DNA from: Asterella californica
Lineage: Eukaryota > Streptophyta > Marchantiopsida > Marchantiales > Aytoniaceae
Assembly: GCA_036924285.1 (NCBI GenBank)
Contig: JAYKYS010000011.1
Location: 4,588,001 to 4,652,000 of the forward strand
DNA length: 64,000 nucleotides
Direction of reading: 5' to 3'
Under the pieces are notes generated by a model. It saw nothing but the letters and a program-made list of their open reading frames with translations, did no database searches and had not been told where the DNA came from. This document shows positions 45,295 through 57,745 of this stretch, one piece after another. Made by a program: the position numbers and the translations under genes. Position 1 is the stretch's first letter. Every line of letters starts with the position of its first letter.

Positions 45295-48200
45295 AGATTC
45301 GAGAATAACACAAGATTTCAGAACGACTCAAACAATCCAACTATCATGGTAAGAAGTTGAAGAAATCTTTTCCTCTATCTATATGTTATAAATCTCGTAA
45401 AATCATTCACTCTTATTTCCTTTTCATGAATCATCTTTTTTTATCTGCAGTGCGTTCAGATTTGAATCCATTGACATCTTGCATATATGCATTGGATCTC
45501 TCAATTAACAAAAATATTCATTGATATGCCGTATGTGCAAGATGCTTAGATTCTCTATCAGTCTCAACAGTGCATTCCACCAGAAAAAGAGAAATAATAC
45601 CACTCTACGTTTAATATAACATCAATGACATAAGGTGCACTTATGACATCCCTCATGCTCCTCAAGCAAATACATCACACTGTCTTATCACTATGACATG
45701 AAGTGTGTTTGACATACATTGGATATCATACTATCGAAGATGTTGTGCTACTGAAATGATGACAACGAACACTAACATCTTCTTCTTTGATCCAAAAATC
45801 AATTTATTCAAATGGAGGATAGCATATTTCATTAAGTTTTTACTTAACCCTTCATCACAAAAAAGTTAGGTAATAAATTAACAGTTACCATACATTATGG
45901 CTGGGTGGCTTTTGGTCCCCGATCTTGTACTCTCATAATCAGGTGCTCATGCGTTTCAATTATGAGGTTTGTCTGGATGTTGTCTATCTGGATGCGATTT
46001 GTCTAGAGTCCGTTTTACACTTAATATATAGAAACAAAAGTGACTGTAAATGTGAACATAATGTTAAATTATATATTTTTCTATAACAAATAATTCAAAG
46101 TTCAAAAAACACTCCTCAACCTCACTCTATGCCTCCGAAAATACTTACTCTACTACACTGCCAAGAGCCAATCTGCCTTCTATAAGTTCCTCCTGCTACC
46201 CTAATTGTCCTCTTCTTTCTTCATGACCGATGTACATTTTGGTTGCATAATCAATAGGTGAATGGCTGTGAACAAATTTACTTCCGGCCGTCGCCACGTC
46301 TATATCCTGAAGAGAATTACATTCAACTGCAGTGGCACGTATGTACTCCGTACACAGAAGACCTAGGGGCCGATATTTTACAGTTTCCCTTTCTTCACTC
46401 TTTCCTCCACATCGACAGTCGACCTTACCATCGTAGAATTCAGTTGCGTATAACCACAATTCTCGACTCTCTGCTACGAAGTATTGCGTCATAAGGTTAG
46501 CATGTGTAAGAGCTTTCGTGTTTTACGGTGGAAAGGGTGCCGCTGAGAGAACGGTCAGGATTCCGTAAGAACGCGTTCATGCATAGAGTAGTACCAAGGC
46601 ATAAACTATCGGGAAACAGTTTGCGCGCGAGGGAGTACGAATATACGACCGGGTTCGTTAGCTATCTCACCATGTTTTTTCTAGACCGACCAACTCACGC
46701 CGACAATTAGCAGAAACCTACGTCCTTGTTAGTCCGGTCATTCCGCGAATGTTAGCGATAAAGCTCGGTTTTCGAGTAAGTTCGGGCTGTCGTTGAGAAA
46801 GAAATTATCCGTCGCCTTCTTTTCTTATCCTGCTTTTCTAGAAAATTTGCCGGGGCACATTACACGGTATGCCGGATTTAGGCTGGGACTGACGCGGCCA
46901 GCATCTCAGCAGAATTACAGGGTTATCTCAGCCTGAAACAACATGGTTCCTTCCAAGCGAATGCTGTTGCTGTCATATATGCTGAATAATTATCTTTGGA
47001 CCAACGAATTCGATATCATGGCAACGCATTGCTGTTATCCATAATCTCCTAAACTGAAGCTCCATTACTAGAACTTTGGAGGTCATTTTCTAGTCATCAT
47101 CCTTATGAACGGCAGCATTCCACCGCAAACACACGTCGTGTCGCTTTAACCCATCATGCGTAGTAGGATTGCCCACGTACATAACATTCATTCACGCTTT
47201 TTCCAACACTGCGATCATGATGACGACAGCTTGGTAACATGCTTGAAGCGAAGTGTACAGTACTTACCCGAGTGCCTTCAAACTAAATCGATGCACTATC
47301 ATATCCCAGAGTAGGGTTCATCCGGAATGTAAAATGTAAAATGTAAAATGGAATGTAAAATTACTTAAAATGTTGGAAGGATAACCAACTAATTCGCACT
47401 AAGCATTACCTCTGACAGCTGAGAGAGAGTGGCCATGACCCGGACCGAAGATTCTTGATCAACACCAGGGATCATAGGGTAATTTATACGGAACAGCCGA
47501 CAAGAGTATTCAAAATCTTTCCACGACCCTGAAAAGACCAAGGACTCGAACCGACACGGATCATATCAAGCTCTTAGTACAAAATTGACCCCAGTCATTC
47601 AGCTCAGTATAGCGTACACATTCCAACTGACGGGAGCATCACGCAGCACGAATTCTGATTTACGTCTACATACACTCTAAGGATACACTACAACTAGATA
47701 AATTAGAACACGATCCGCGAAACGATAGCATTCTCTTCACCGTCGTAGTGGACAGTTGGACATCTAACGACAAACATGAGCTTTCAGTCCAGACTTTCTC
47801 CGCAGAGCCAATAGGCTCAGTATAGCGTATATTGTCCAAGTGACGTGATGCATCACCAAGCTCAAATTCGCCCCAATGTAAAACCAAGGACAAACAAACA
47901 AAATCACCCTTTTCGCCCAAACTCGTCAGTGATTTCACCTGAATGAGCACCGACAACGGTAGTGAGTGAGAAAACAAGAAGACACTAATGGTGAAACTCA
48001 CTATCACTACCGTTTGACGATAAACGCTTCCACAGGAGGGCGAAGGAAGCATCACAATCCCCCATTCAATTTCGTTCCGCGGCCCAACATCACAGCATTG
48101 GTCAAAATCTCCCTCTACCGACGCCTTTCGGGAATTCAGGTCAACCACCTACCAATCAGGCGACCCAAACCCAACATCATAATCTCACATGTCGATATAA

Positions 48201-48360
48201 CAGACGCCACTTCGTTCACTCCCTTGCGGCGTGGTGAAGCAGTGGGGAACCCTAACTAAGGCGACTACGTCAGCGTTAGAGAGTGCAATAACCAGAAAGA
48301 GATGGAGAGCGAAAAGTCACGAGATAATCCATGGTATACTTTGAAATAAGAAAACACAGT
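45295..48360. other. Intergenic, no gene recognised
   Basis: AT-rich to about 46100, then mixed composition. It has a short AAAATGT tandem near 47328-47358. A diverged direct repeat starts with a GCTCAGTATAGCGTA core at 47602 and 47815. A telomere-like GAACCCTAA lies near 48247. Reading frames at 46196-46492 and 47666-48148 lack domains and good starts. The right end probably holds the RPL27a 3' region. Confidence 0.45.
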
Positions 48361-48603
48361 ACTTCCGGATTCGATTGAACAATGTACTTTCATTACTTCT
48401 GCAGACACACAAGACTGGACGATCGAAGTAGGTGGTGATACAGATATATATGACCTGGTCGGATAACCTCGATTGAGAATTCGCTTTCGATCAGGTGAGC
48501 GACATCCACTGTCCTGTGTACCTACAGGTTTTCAACCCCACTGGACTTTAAGCTCCGGGGCTGCTCCCTGCTTGAGATAAACTACAGCTGGCTTCTAGAT
48601 CAT

Positions 48604-49044
48604 CTAGGCAGTCAGAATGACGGCACCACCGGCTTCCTTGATCTTCTTCTCGGCGAGCTTGGAGAAAAACTTGGCCTTCACGACCATGGGCTGAGTAGGA
48701 AGACCACCCTTTCCGAGTACCTTGAAGTACCCGTGTTGTGTGACGTCCAATAACGGAGCAGCAGATTCGCCACTGGCCTTCTGCTTAATGTCTTCGGGCA
48801 CCAAAGACCACAACTTGTCGACATTCACGATGGGACAATGAAACTTGTTCATCGTTTTGTGGAAATATCTCATACCAACCTTACCGAAGTAACCAGGATG
48901 CCATTTGTCGAACAAAATTCGGTGGTGGTGCATACCTCCAGCATTACCGCGACCTCCAGGATGCTTTCTGTGCTTGCCAACCCTTCCATGACCAGCACTA
49001 ACATGTCCTCTCTTCTTCCGATTCTTTTTCAATCTCGTCGTCAT
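48604..49044 (-). CDS. RPL27A: 60S ribosomal protein L27a (uL15)
   Basis: A 146-residue uninterrupted frame with ATG at 49044-49042 and TAG at 48606-48604. The N-terminus ([19 protein letters not shown]) and the Gly/His-rich [16 protein letters not shown] block are diagnostic of eukaryotic uL15. The ending [14 protein letters not shown] is plant-like. The protein is a core component of the large cytosolic ribosomal subunit. Length is normal for the family, and no residue loss is seen. An intronless coding region is usual for several plant copies, and I see no poly(A) or target duplication to suggest a retrocopy. It reads away from the LINE at 49.4-53.8 kb, and its upstream side carries a telo-box. 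Confidence 0.97.
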   Translation of the reverse strand: MTTRLKKNRKKRGHVSAGHGRVGKHRKHPGGRGNAGGMHHHRILFDKWHPGYFGKVGMRYFHKTMNKFHCPIVNVDKLWSLVPEDIKQKASGESAAPLLDVTQHGYFKVLGKGGLPTQPMVVKAKFFSKLAEKKIKEAGGAVILTA

Positions 49045-49430
49045 CTTGAATCCTGGAAATCACAACAAACCACGACGGCACGAGCCGATCGCATCGATTG
49101 AAAGAAAGGATAGGAAACAAGCTCAAGCTCGCTCTTGACCGAGACTCCAGCTCCCCAGACTTTAGGGTTAGGGTTTACGAAGCCCTCTCATTTACTCTAA
49201 CATCTGAAGAGTTCACTTCTGTGCTCTCTCTACGACGGCAGTTGGACGGTTCATCTACAGCAGCTCCGTCCATTCATTCTGCCTGCGGAGAAAAAAGGTG
49301 TTCGAGGGTAGTAGATTCATCTACAGCAGTTCCGTCCATTCCCTATCTGGTGGCCACTGCGGTCGTGCTTCTGCCGACCAAAGCAGAACGCAGCTGCAAG
49401 GTTGCGGGCTGAATTCCGACGGCCGTTCAT
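49045..49430 (-). promoter_or_regulatory. RPL27a promoter region with double telo-box
   Basis: TTTAGGGTTAGGGTTT at 49161-49176 is two overlapping plant telomere units, 117-132 bp upstream of the RPL27a ATG. In plants such telo-boxes are typical of ribosomal-protein promoters. Further upstream a 26-bp direct repeat (49250-49275 and 49316-49341, one mismatch) may be a duplicated control element. The region ends near 49430 at the LINE. Confidence 0.65.
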
Positions 49431-49581
49431 AGTTGCTAGTAACCGGATTCGACTAAACTGTTTGATAGTTTAGTTGGGTTGGTTTTTCTCTTTGTGAAAA
49501 CAAACTTGAGAGGAGGAGATATATTGCATCCAAAGTGCAATTCTGGTTGAGGAGAAGAAGAAAAATGTTTATGAATGAATA

Positions 49582-52500
49582 TCAAGCCCAGAAGACCCAA
49601 ATAGTCAAAAGACAGAAAAAAATACAATACAAAGTCAACATGTGAGCGTAGGAAACCCTAGGAGATCTTATCAATGCAAAAGAGCATTGGTACGACAAGA
49701 ATATATCTCTAATATAAAGCCTTGGTGGGAGAGCTGACATCTGTAAAAGTGTATAGAAATCACTAGCAACTATCTTATGTCTACATCTAATCTCATCATA
49801 CAAGGGACATACAATGAATACATGATCTTCATCCTCTATCTGATCTAAATCACAAAGTCTACAAAACCGTTCACTCCTAACAATGTTTAACCAACGTCCT
49901 TCCTCAATGCCAAGTCTATGAGAGCTAGTGCGGTGCTGAGCGATGATATGTCGAAGAGAGATTGAAATAGGTGCTCGGTGGTACTCTTGTTCACAATACA
50001 CCAACATGGGATTGACATGCTGCTGATAGTAAGCCATCTTGGTCTTGGGTTGAGCCCATATAGCATGTAAAAACTTTTTCTGAATCAACTCCCGAAGAGC
50101 AATAGGTGGAAGGTCAAAATCACGTTCAAAAATATTGTATTTTTCACACCAAGCCACCACATCAGCATATCAACCAAATGAGAATGTAGCTCTTAGAGCT
50201 TGACAAGGTAATCTCGTCTCTCCAAGAGATTTCACTCTTGAGACATAAATGATAGTCAAGTAAAGAGCTTTTGCTTCCACGGATAAGCAATCAGATTCAG
50301 CAAGGAGCATAGCATATGGTGTTTGGCATCTTACACCAAGCTCCACTTGTAAGAACACTTTTTGAACCTTCTCAATACGTTCCCAAGCTCCTTTTCTTGC
50401 ACCAGGCCCCCACACTTGAACATCATAAAGTATCACAGGCAAAATCAAACTCCTGAAGAGAAACTTTCTCAAATCCCATGCTAAGAGATGAGCACGTCGA
50501 CAATGATTCAAAAGAGAATACAAAGCTTTGTAATCAGCTTCAACTCTCTTATGGATGCACAAAGTCCAACTGTAGTTATGAGAGAAGTCAATGCCCAAGT
50601 ACTTGTAACTCTCCACTTGTTGTAAAACTTGGCCCTTGTAGAGAAAAGAATGGCGGACTTTTGAACCCACCACCATCACCTTGGACTTCGAAAGGTTCAC
50701 TTCCATCTGCATGTTGTTGCAAAAGACCTCAAGAGCATCCAAATGTCGTTGTAAACTCAAAGGATCACGTGATAGAAGAATGATATCATCAGCATAAATC
50801 AATGCTTGAATGATATAAATTCCTAACTTCACACCTTCTTCTCCAAATTCAGCAAGACATCTCTCCATGTCATCAATGAAGATACCAAATAGAGTAGGAG
50901 AGAGAGGACAACCTTGAATGACTCCAATAGTGCTAAAGATCTCCTTTGATTGTGTAGAGTTTAGAAACCGCTGCCATCATGTCTTTAGGAACACCAATGG
51001 CAACAAGTCTGTCCCATAAGAGCTTCCTAGGTACCCTATCAAAAGCTTTTGTGTAATTGATAAAAGCAGCATAGAGAGATTTATCATTTCTTTTTGACTT
51101 CTCCCAAGCAACACGAAGACAAAAGATATGATCAATGGTGCTAAAGGTAGGACGAAAACTTGCTTGTGAACGAGCTCTCACATTGGATCCTTCTGCCCAA
51201 ACACTGAGTTTTCTCTCTAGCAAGCTCCCATACAACTTGGCAAAGATGTTGCCCACCATGATAGTTCTATAGTTGGTAACATCATCCTTCTTGCCCGACT
51301 TGTGGATGAGAATCACTTTGCGCATGAACCAACTCTTAGGGAAACCATGTACAGTAGCATCATTCAAAAACTTGGTAAGTATAAGAATGAGAGAATCACC
51401 TCCCCATTGTAATAGCTCCGCAGAAAGTCCTTCTAGATCCTCAGATTTTCCACTTGCAAACCTACTGAGCTGATGTCGTACTTCGTCCATTGAAAATGTC
51501 TGTGGTAGTCCTTCACTTTGTGGCATACATGGTGCATGTGGAGAGAAGTGAAGTTGCTCAACGTAGGACATTAAAGCTAAAAGATCAAGACTTGGTGAAC
51601 TTGGACGAGATGCTAAACGTCTCCAAAAAGCTTTGGGATTCTTCTGAAAATCCAAAGCAAGTTCCAAGCCTTTCTTTCTCAAGAAAGTTCTCTTCTTACA
51701 TTTGATCAACTGCTTGTACAAGGTTGTTGCTTCCAAGTCACAAGCCTTGTCTAGAGCCTTTAACCCAGCAAGTTTGCACTCTTCATCAAACCAGCCATTG
51801 CAATTGTTACCTTTGAGCTTTCTGCTTGAGTGTTGAGAGAAAAACCGAGTTGCAATTTTCTTCAAGACATCTGTCAATTGTGTATCTCGTTGGTCAAGAT
51901 TGTGGCTCCATTGTGTAATAGATATCAAATTCTCTAGAGCAGTTTGATAAAGATGTCTTTTCCGGTGATCAAGACGAAGTCTAGAGGTAGTGTTGATCCC
52001 ATCAAAACCTTTCAACTTGTAAGATGCAAATGAGCTAGACAAGGATAGTGAGAACAGTAGAGGAGTGTGATCAGATTCATGTTGTAGATCCAAAACTTCA
52101 AATGCTGAAATGAGTGAACTATCAAGAGATGAGGAGAGGAGGTAGTCTACTATGCTTGATCCAGAGGTAGAGACGTATGTTTTCATGTTAGAGCTAGGAA
52201 AACGGGATGTACCGTTCAAAATTTTCAAACTACAGATTGCTCCAAAAGTCAAGAAGTGTTCTTTCATGTCATTGATGGATGTATCTAAGGAGGCACGGGA
52301 CCATGTAGGTTCATCATCTTCTTCAAGAATAGGAGAGTGGTCAAGAGCATAGAATTGTGTGAATTGGCAAGCGTGAACTCTAGCATTGAAATCTCTCACC
52401 ACAAAGACCTTGCCCTTCTCGTGATATCTCAAAACATCAATAGAAAGACGATGGAAAGGTTGGCTCGTGCTACATGCTCTAGTATGATAGATAGACATGT

Positions 52501-52833
52501 TCAAAGGTGCAAAATAGCAGATTGCGATATAACATGTAGATCTACTTTCTCCATCAACTCGAATCCAATGATATTGTCCACCCACATCCTAAGAACCACT
52601 TCAACAAGCTGATGCAAATAAGATCTGACGTAAGTTGCAATACCTCCAAAACCACGTCCTTTATGTTGCTTGCGCTTGTTTCAAGTAGAGCCGATCAAAG
52701 TAAAACCATCCAACTCATGTACATTGTTTCCTTCATGTCCCCATGTCTCCACCAAGTTGATGATATCAGCCTTGTTCCAAATTGGTAAAGCGCTTGTGTA
52801 CTTTGACTTAGTAAGCCCATGAATGTTCCACAT
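49582..52833 (-). pseudogene. LINE ORF2: endonuclease and reverse transcriptase
   Basis: ATG at 52833 (MWNIHGL) starts an APE-type endonuclease: the ETWGHEGN acidic block, then VVRDFNARV, IVDYLLSS and ESDHTPLLF motifs. RT follows, with LIHKSGKKDDVTNYRTI, motif A as FINYTKAFD and motif C as YADDI (near 50780). In motif A the catalytic Asp is Asn (codon 51058-51056). The C-terminus has CRLC and a later His and Cys (C-x2-C-x9-H-x4-C). Lesions are TGA at 52683-52681, frameshifts near 52590 and 50940, and TGA near 50172. It would have nicked target DNA and copied RNA there; this copy cannot. Confidence 0.88.
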
Positions 52834-52857
52834 TATAACTCTAAGGGTCGAAAATTG

Positions 52858-53604
52858 CTATTTGGAAGCATCTCGTCTCCTTTGTATGACAACAACACGT
52901 CCATCTCTCAAGAAAGCAATGAACCCTCCTTGTTGAACCTCTTTTACCTTCACAAGCTCCTTCCGCTTGGCTTCAGCTTGCAGCAGTGTGAGATCAGGAT
53001 CCAACCAGATCTGCCTCCCCTTCAAGACAGCTTTGTTAGTCATCGATGTATCTCGTTGTGCCTGATCTGTAAACTTAGCCAATATTGCTCGAGGTTGTGA
53101 GCTTTTTTATCCTATGCGGTAAGCATGAACTAGGACAGGCTTGTGAACATGTAACGTGTCAGCAAAAAAAGTGGTAGCTACTTCCTTGGTCTCCTCCTTC
53201 TCTAGTTCAGGTAAACCAGATATTCTCACATTCTTCACCCTTGAGAGTTGGTTCAACTTTTCATTCTCTTGCTCTTGAAAAAGAGAGACTTGAGCCGCCT
53301 TGGTAGCTTCAGCATAACATTTCATCTTCATCTCCAACTTCTCCACTACTTCTTTGAAATTATCATTTATCACCACAGATTTCTCCTCAGCAGAAACAGC
53401 AGATGCTGAGAGTGTAGAGGAAATCTCTTTGGTAGTTGTAGCAACAACGGTTTGCATGTTCTTCAAAGCATGAACATCGCACACAACAGAAACAAGCTCA
53501 CTCGTATGTGCTATGAGCTCTCGATGCTGATCTGCTACTTCAACCGATACTTCTTCCATCGCTGCCAACACCTTATGAAGGAGTTGTTTAATTTCTTCCA
53601 TCAT
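52858..53604 (-). pseudogene. LINE ORF1: coiled-coil RNA-binding protein
   Basis: The first in-frame ATGs are at 53604 and 53601 (MMEEIKQLL). A long helical, Lys- and Glu-rich coiled-coil region is followed by an RRM-like start (NVRISGLPE) and a C-terminal domain with AKFTDQAQRDTSMTNKA, the layout of L1-type ORF1 proteins. A stop at 53109-53107 interrupts the domain, and the frame continues to 52858. The open frame extends to 53655, but only through a TTG codon. Confidence 0.8.
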
Positions 53605-53790
53605 CACCGAAGAACTAGTCTCACAAATCAGCGAGCTAAGAGCACACCTCAACAACTCAATTCTCCTCAGTTCGTAACAAGATTTGTCTCAATGGAAGCG
53701 TCTCATCGAGACCTTTCCAATGGTACCAAGCTTACTCAAAACCAACAACCACAGCTCCTTCTCTTCCTCCTTTACTAACCTCACAAAATT

Positions 53791-54649
53791 ATCAACATTA
53801 ATTGGTTGACAACTAGCTTCAAGAATCAATTAATGGAAAATACATTAGATTGCAAGAAAATATGTAGATTTATGGACAAAAGGCTGATGCTCGATTTGCT
53901 TCTAAAATATATTTTAGACAAAAAGAGCAATAAGTGACTACTTTACTCTAAATTTATTTTATTAAATTTAAAATACTAAAATTAAAAACCTATACTGAAA
54001 TTACTTCACTTCATAACACATGGCTGCTAAATTCACCCAAAACCCATAAATAAGTTAAAAATACTGATCTTTCTCATGTTATAAACACTCTTGCCACTAA
54101 AGAGTACAAAGATGTGTAAGACCTTTAATTTATAGCTTAACTCTTCTAAGAGAAAAAGTTAGGCTGTATTATATATTTAAAATAAAAAATCTTCGGTTCT
54201 TTCGTTACGGTTGTTGTCCTTTTAAACTCGTTAGAGTTCTAATTGGTTATATGTGACTTGTGGTAGGTAGCCTTTACTAGAGGTTTGTACATGGATGTTG
54301 TTTGGATCAGGGTTTGAATCATGTGGTACTGTTGTCAAGTTGTTGTTAGCAGAGGGGTGTTCCCCTTGCTTTTAGTTACGATTCGGTAGTTTTAGACCTA
54401 TGTTGGGATTCGAAGACTTGCTTCAAGAGGTTGAACGCATATTACAGATCACTCAAATCTGTTTCTCAGTTATCTGTCCATAGAGAAAAGCAAGAGTGTA
54501 TATAAAATGAGGATTGGAATATCTTACAAAGCTTGTTCTTGTGGTTGTTTTTCTCTCTCGTCTTTTTTCATCACACGATATCTCCACATCTAGGAACCTC
54601 ATATTTTCTTAGATAACTTTCACGCACAATACGATACAATACAATACAA
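53791..54649. other. AT-rich spacer
   Basis: No gene recognised. Contains long A/T-rich runs and a short ATACA tandem near 54627-54650. Confidence 0.5.
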
Positions 54650-55977
54650 TGATGAACTCAACGTGAAAGTCCAAGTAGGAGATTTCTTATGTGTTGGAAC
54701 TTGGAAGAGAAAAAATAAATCATGAGCGAAGACGAAGACTGAATCAGTGGCTCAAGAAGGTGATATGGACCTATGATGATGAATATGTAGAAGGTTAGGA
54801 TCATGAGAAGAAGGGACGAGTCCTATGGACGAGATTAATAGATCAGAGGGATACTAGAGGTGTACTTGGATGCATCAACTACACGAGTATTTCAAGCCTT
54901 CACTTTGTTTTTGCGATAAGAGCAATAGAACAAACAAAATGGGACTTTGGGGACAAATGTGCTTTGAAGGGTGATCAACAAGCTCGATGAATTGTACGAA
55001 AGAGACATCTCAAAGTACTTGAGATGTTACAAGACAAAGATGAATTTGGATCAAGTATCGAAGAAAGAAATGATCGAGATATTCAATCGCAGTGGTGCTT
55101 GAGATAAGGTAGTATGTGAAGGATTTAGCAAAGCGTTTTGGGAAAATTGAAAGATGTTTTCACATGCATTGAGGAAGAAATATTTCGTGGAAAACTCAGA
55201 TCGAGTAACCAAGAAATTGTTTTTGCGATGGATCCACTGACCTAACAAGAGTTTACAGCCTATAGAGTTGTTAAGGAAGTTCGAGAGACCATTGTCTGAA
55301 CTATTTCAGGTGGAGAAGTTGACCTTCGAAACATACAAGATGAGCTATTTCTTCACGCTGTTGATGAAACATGGCAACAGCGGTTGGAACTACTTCTGAA
55401 AGATGGGGAGGAAGAAGGGGGTTGACAAAGAATTGAGAGGTTGTGCAAGAAGCGATGATCTTCTTGCCAACAGAGAAAATAGAAGATAAACGGTTAGGAG
55501 ACCGACACCAGTATCAATTACTATCACATCAGACGAGCAGTATCCGAGATTCAACCTCCAATTATGATCGTAGAGGAGAAGATCCAACCATCAAGAACAT
55601 ACGGCAAAAGATGCAAAATTTGTAAGCTAAGACTATTAGGTTGGAGGATAAATGATTGTCAACTGAGAAGGAGCTTGTACCCCAACCAGCATGGATGCAT
55701 TAGTGCGTGTGGTGTGATGATATTGATCAACAGCGGGAGGAATGCCTCGACTTTGCAGAGTCTTTGCAACAAGAGGTTATTTCTTGGGAGGATGTAAAGT
55801 TTGGGTTCAGAAGTACGTGTACTCTCCTTCAAGCCAACGTTGGTAAAGAATGGATGATGAAGTTTGTTAATGATACTTTATGGTACATGCAGTTGTAGTT
55901 ATCAAAGCTATAAGCTATAGTGCTAGGGTGGAAGAGATTGAGCACGATCTTCAAAAGGAAGATTTGAACTAGCACAT
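54650..55977 (+). pseudogene. Family-C gag remnant
   Basis: Coding-like sequence in several frames is related to element B gag. Near 55310-55430 it carries a KLTFETYKM...LFLHAVDETW...LELLLKDGEEEGG series. Near 55695-55890 it has a zinc-knuckle relative, CVWCDDIDQQREEC, with Gln where the zinc-binding His should be. Multiple stops and shifts are present. It runs straight into the family-C LTR at 55978, so the whole pol gene has been lost by deletion. Confidence 0.65.
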
Positions 55978-57745
55978 TCTCATGTTGTGACACGACTCAC
56001 ATGTGAATTTAACATAGAACTTGTATTGTGTTGTTTTGTTGTGTTTCGCAAACCTTTTCATGTAACTCGCATGACAACATATTATGTGTCACGTCCACGA
56101 TTATGTAGGATGTCAGATCGCATAATAATTAGATGTGTTAGCTCAGTGATCCATGGACATTCGCGTGAGTAGCTCTTGTTGTCAAATTTGAGTATAAGAT
56201 AGCAGGTCGAGGGTTCGTGAGTGCATTCTTCTTTACGTGGTGTTTAGTGAGTGTTTCTTAGTGTATTACTTGAAGGATTAGGAGCTATGAGAGTTGTATT
56301 TATGGATGGAGGATTGATCTGAGTTTTGGATCTTCTATTTCTGAATCCGTTCCTTATCAAGCTTCACTACTTCCATCGCAATCATTTTTGACAGTGGTTC
56401 ATTGTCTATTTTGAGGAAGAGTTCATGGAGAAGGAGATGGACTTGCCTACTCTAGTGATCTTGCTGATCGTGGCTTATGAGGAGAATTGAGACTTGACTG
56501 TGTACATCTAACTTTGACGGGTGAATGGACTTGAACTTTTTGATCAACCTCTCTATCAACATCTAGGTTGATATCCAATGTCACTGTCGCTGGAAGATCA
56601 ACCATCGTGTGTGGATTGTGAAGAACTTTGGTGAGGAATATTGTAATCAAGTGATAGCTTTCTCATTTCTTTTTGTCGTATTTTTCATCATAGATCGATT
56701 CAAGGTCATTATCTTGACTTTTGTATTGAATCTAGGGTATTTCGTGTCATTCTGATCTCTATCGTTCGGCGAGGGTGATTATTTTATGTTAAGGTTGGAG
56801 TCCATAGTATTTTGGTTCAAGCTTTGAATGTGTGAATGAGGTTTAGGGTTACAACTCTATCTATAGTGCCAAGTAGGAGACAAAGTTATCTTCAATCTTT
56901 TTTCTCATTGGTCTATTTTTGATTAATCAAGTTCATCCAAGTTCCAAGGACAGTTTTGGAGTTTCGGAAGTCTTATGAGAGTCATTCGTGGAGTGTGAGG
57001 TCTTGTTGGGAAGCACTCGAACTGAGCTACAATCTGGTGGGGAAGATCGATCGATTTGGAGTTCTTAGCGGAGTGTTATGATGGTTCAAAAGCAAAGGGA
57101 TCAAATCGTTATCCCAAGTCACATTTGTGAGTGTCTCGAGAGTTTAGAAGATGATCTTTCGGTATTGTCAAGAGGATTTGATAGTTGACGTTGTGTTGGT
57201 TGTATTGATATAAATTAGTCGTACATTTGGGTTGAATTTGACTTTGAAATGGTCGGTTGAAGTCAGTTGTAATAGTTGATAGACAAAAGTAAAACCGTTT
57301 TGCTTGGATTCAAGGATTGTGTTGTTACATTAGCATATGATAGGACTTTTAAGTGAAAATTTTGAAGATTGGAGTGTTCCCTATCAGCTTACTACATGTG
57401 AAATTTCAACTCATTTGGTTAAGAGAAAGTGTTGAGGTCGTGGATTTAGCCATTGGGGTCTGTAAAGCTCATAAGTTAGCACAGACAAAAGGTTTGGTCT
57501 ACTTCGGGCAATTGGTTTGGGGTCTAAAGCTGAAAATTCAGAGAGTAGTAGTGAGGGGTCAAAGAGAATTTCCTATGAAGTTTGAGTCCAATTGGAGATT
57601 TGAGTTGGGAGCAAGAGGTTGCCGAAGTGCAGATTACAACGTGTTGGGTTTTTTAAGAGATGAGAGATTTCGTCTACATCTCTTGGTTGGCCTTGAACAA
57701 ACAACTTGGGGTTTCAAGGTGGAACTTCTTGAATGTACTCTTGTG
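55978..57745 (+). repeat. Family-C LTR, left arm of inverted repeat
   Basis: About 1.77 kb that aligns base by base, in reverse complement, with 58987-60817. Landmarks are the TGTTGTGA-type start, a TTGTATTTATGGATGGAGGA block near 56290 (56295-56315), the GCCAAGTAGGA block near 56870, and the GTGAAATTTCAACTCATTTGG block near 57400. The right boundary is where similarity ends. Confidence 0.75.

Larger units (their letters stand above)
49440..53790 (-). mobile_element. L1-like LINE retrotransposon, degraded
   Basis: Minus-strand order: ORF1, 24-bp gap, then ORF2 with endonuclease, RT and a C-terminal Cys/His motif. There are no LTRs. The 5' end is near 53720-53790 and the 3' end near 49440-49480, by loss of element-like sequence; no clear poly(A) tail or target duplication was found. 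At least five lesions break the frames. It lies head to head with the RPL27a upstream region. Confidence 0.85.

Noticed and set aside
46196..46492. 98-codon minus-strand frame
   Set aside because: Overlaps a similar-length frame on the other strand and shows no domain or coding bias.
47530..47560. GGACTCGAACC, the reverse complement of a tRNA B-box
   Set aside because: No matching A-box or stems on the minus strand at the right distance.
47666..48148. 160-codon minus-strand frame downstream of RPL27a, with a telomere-like motif about 100 bp upstream
   Set aside because: Starts at GTG, has no ATG before residue 33, no domain, and contains part of a diverged direct repeat.
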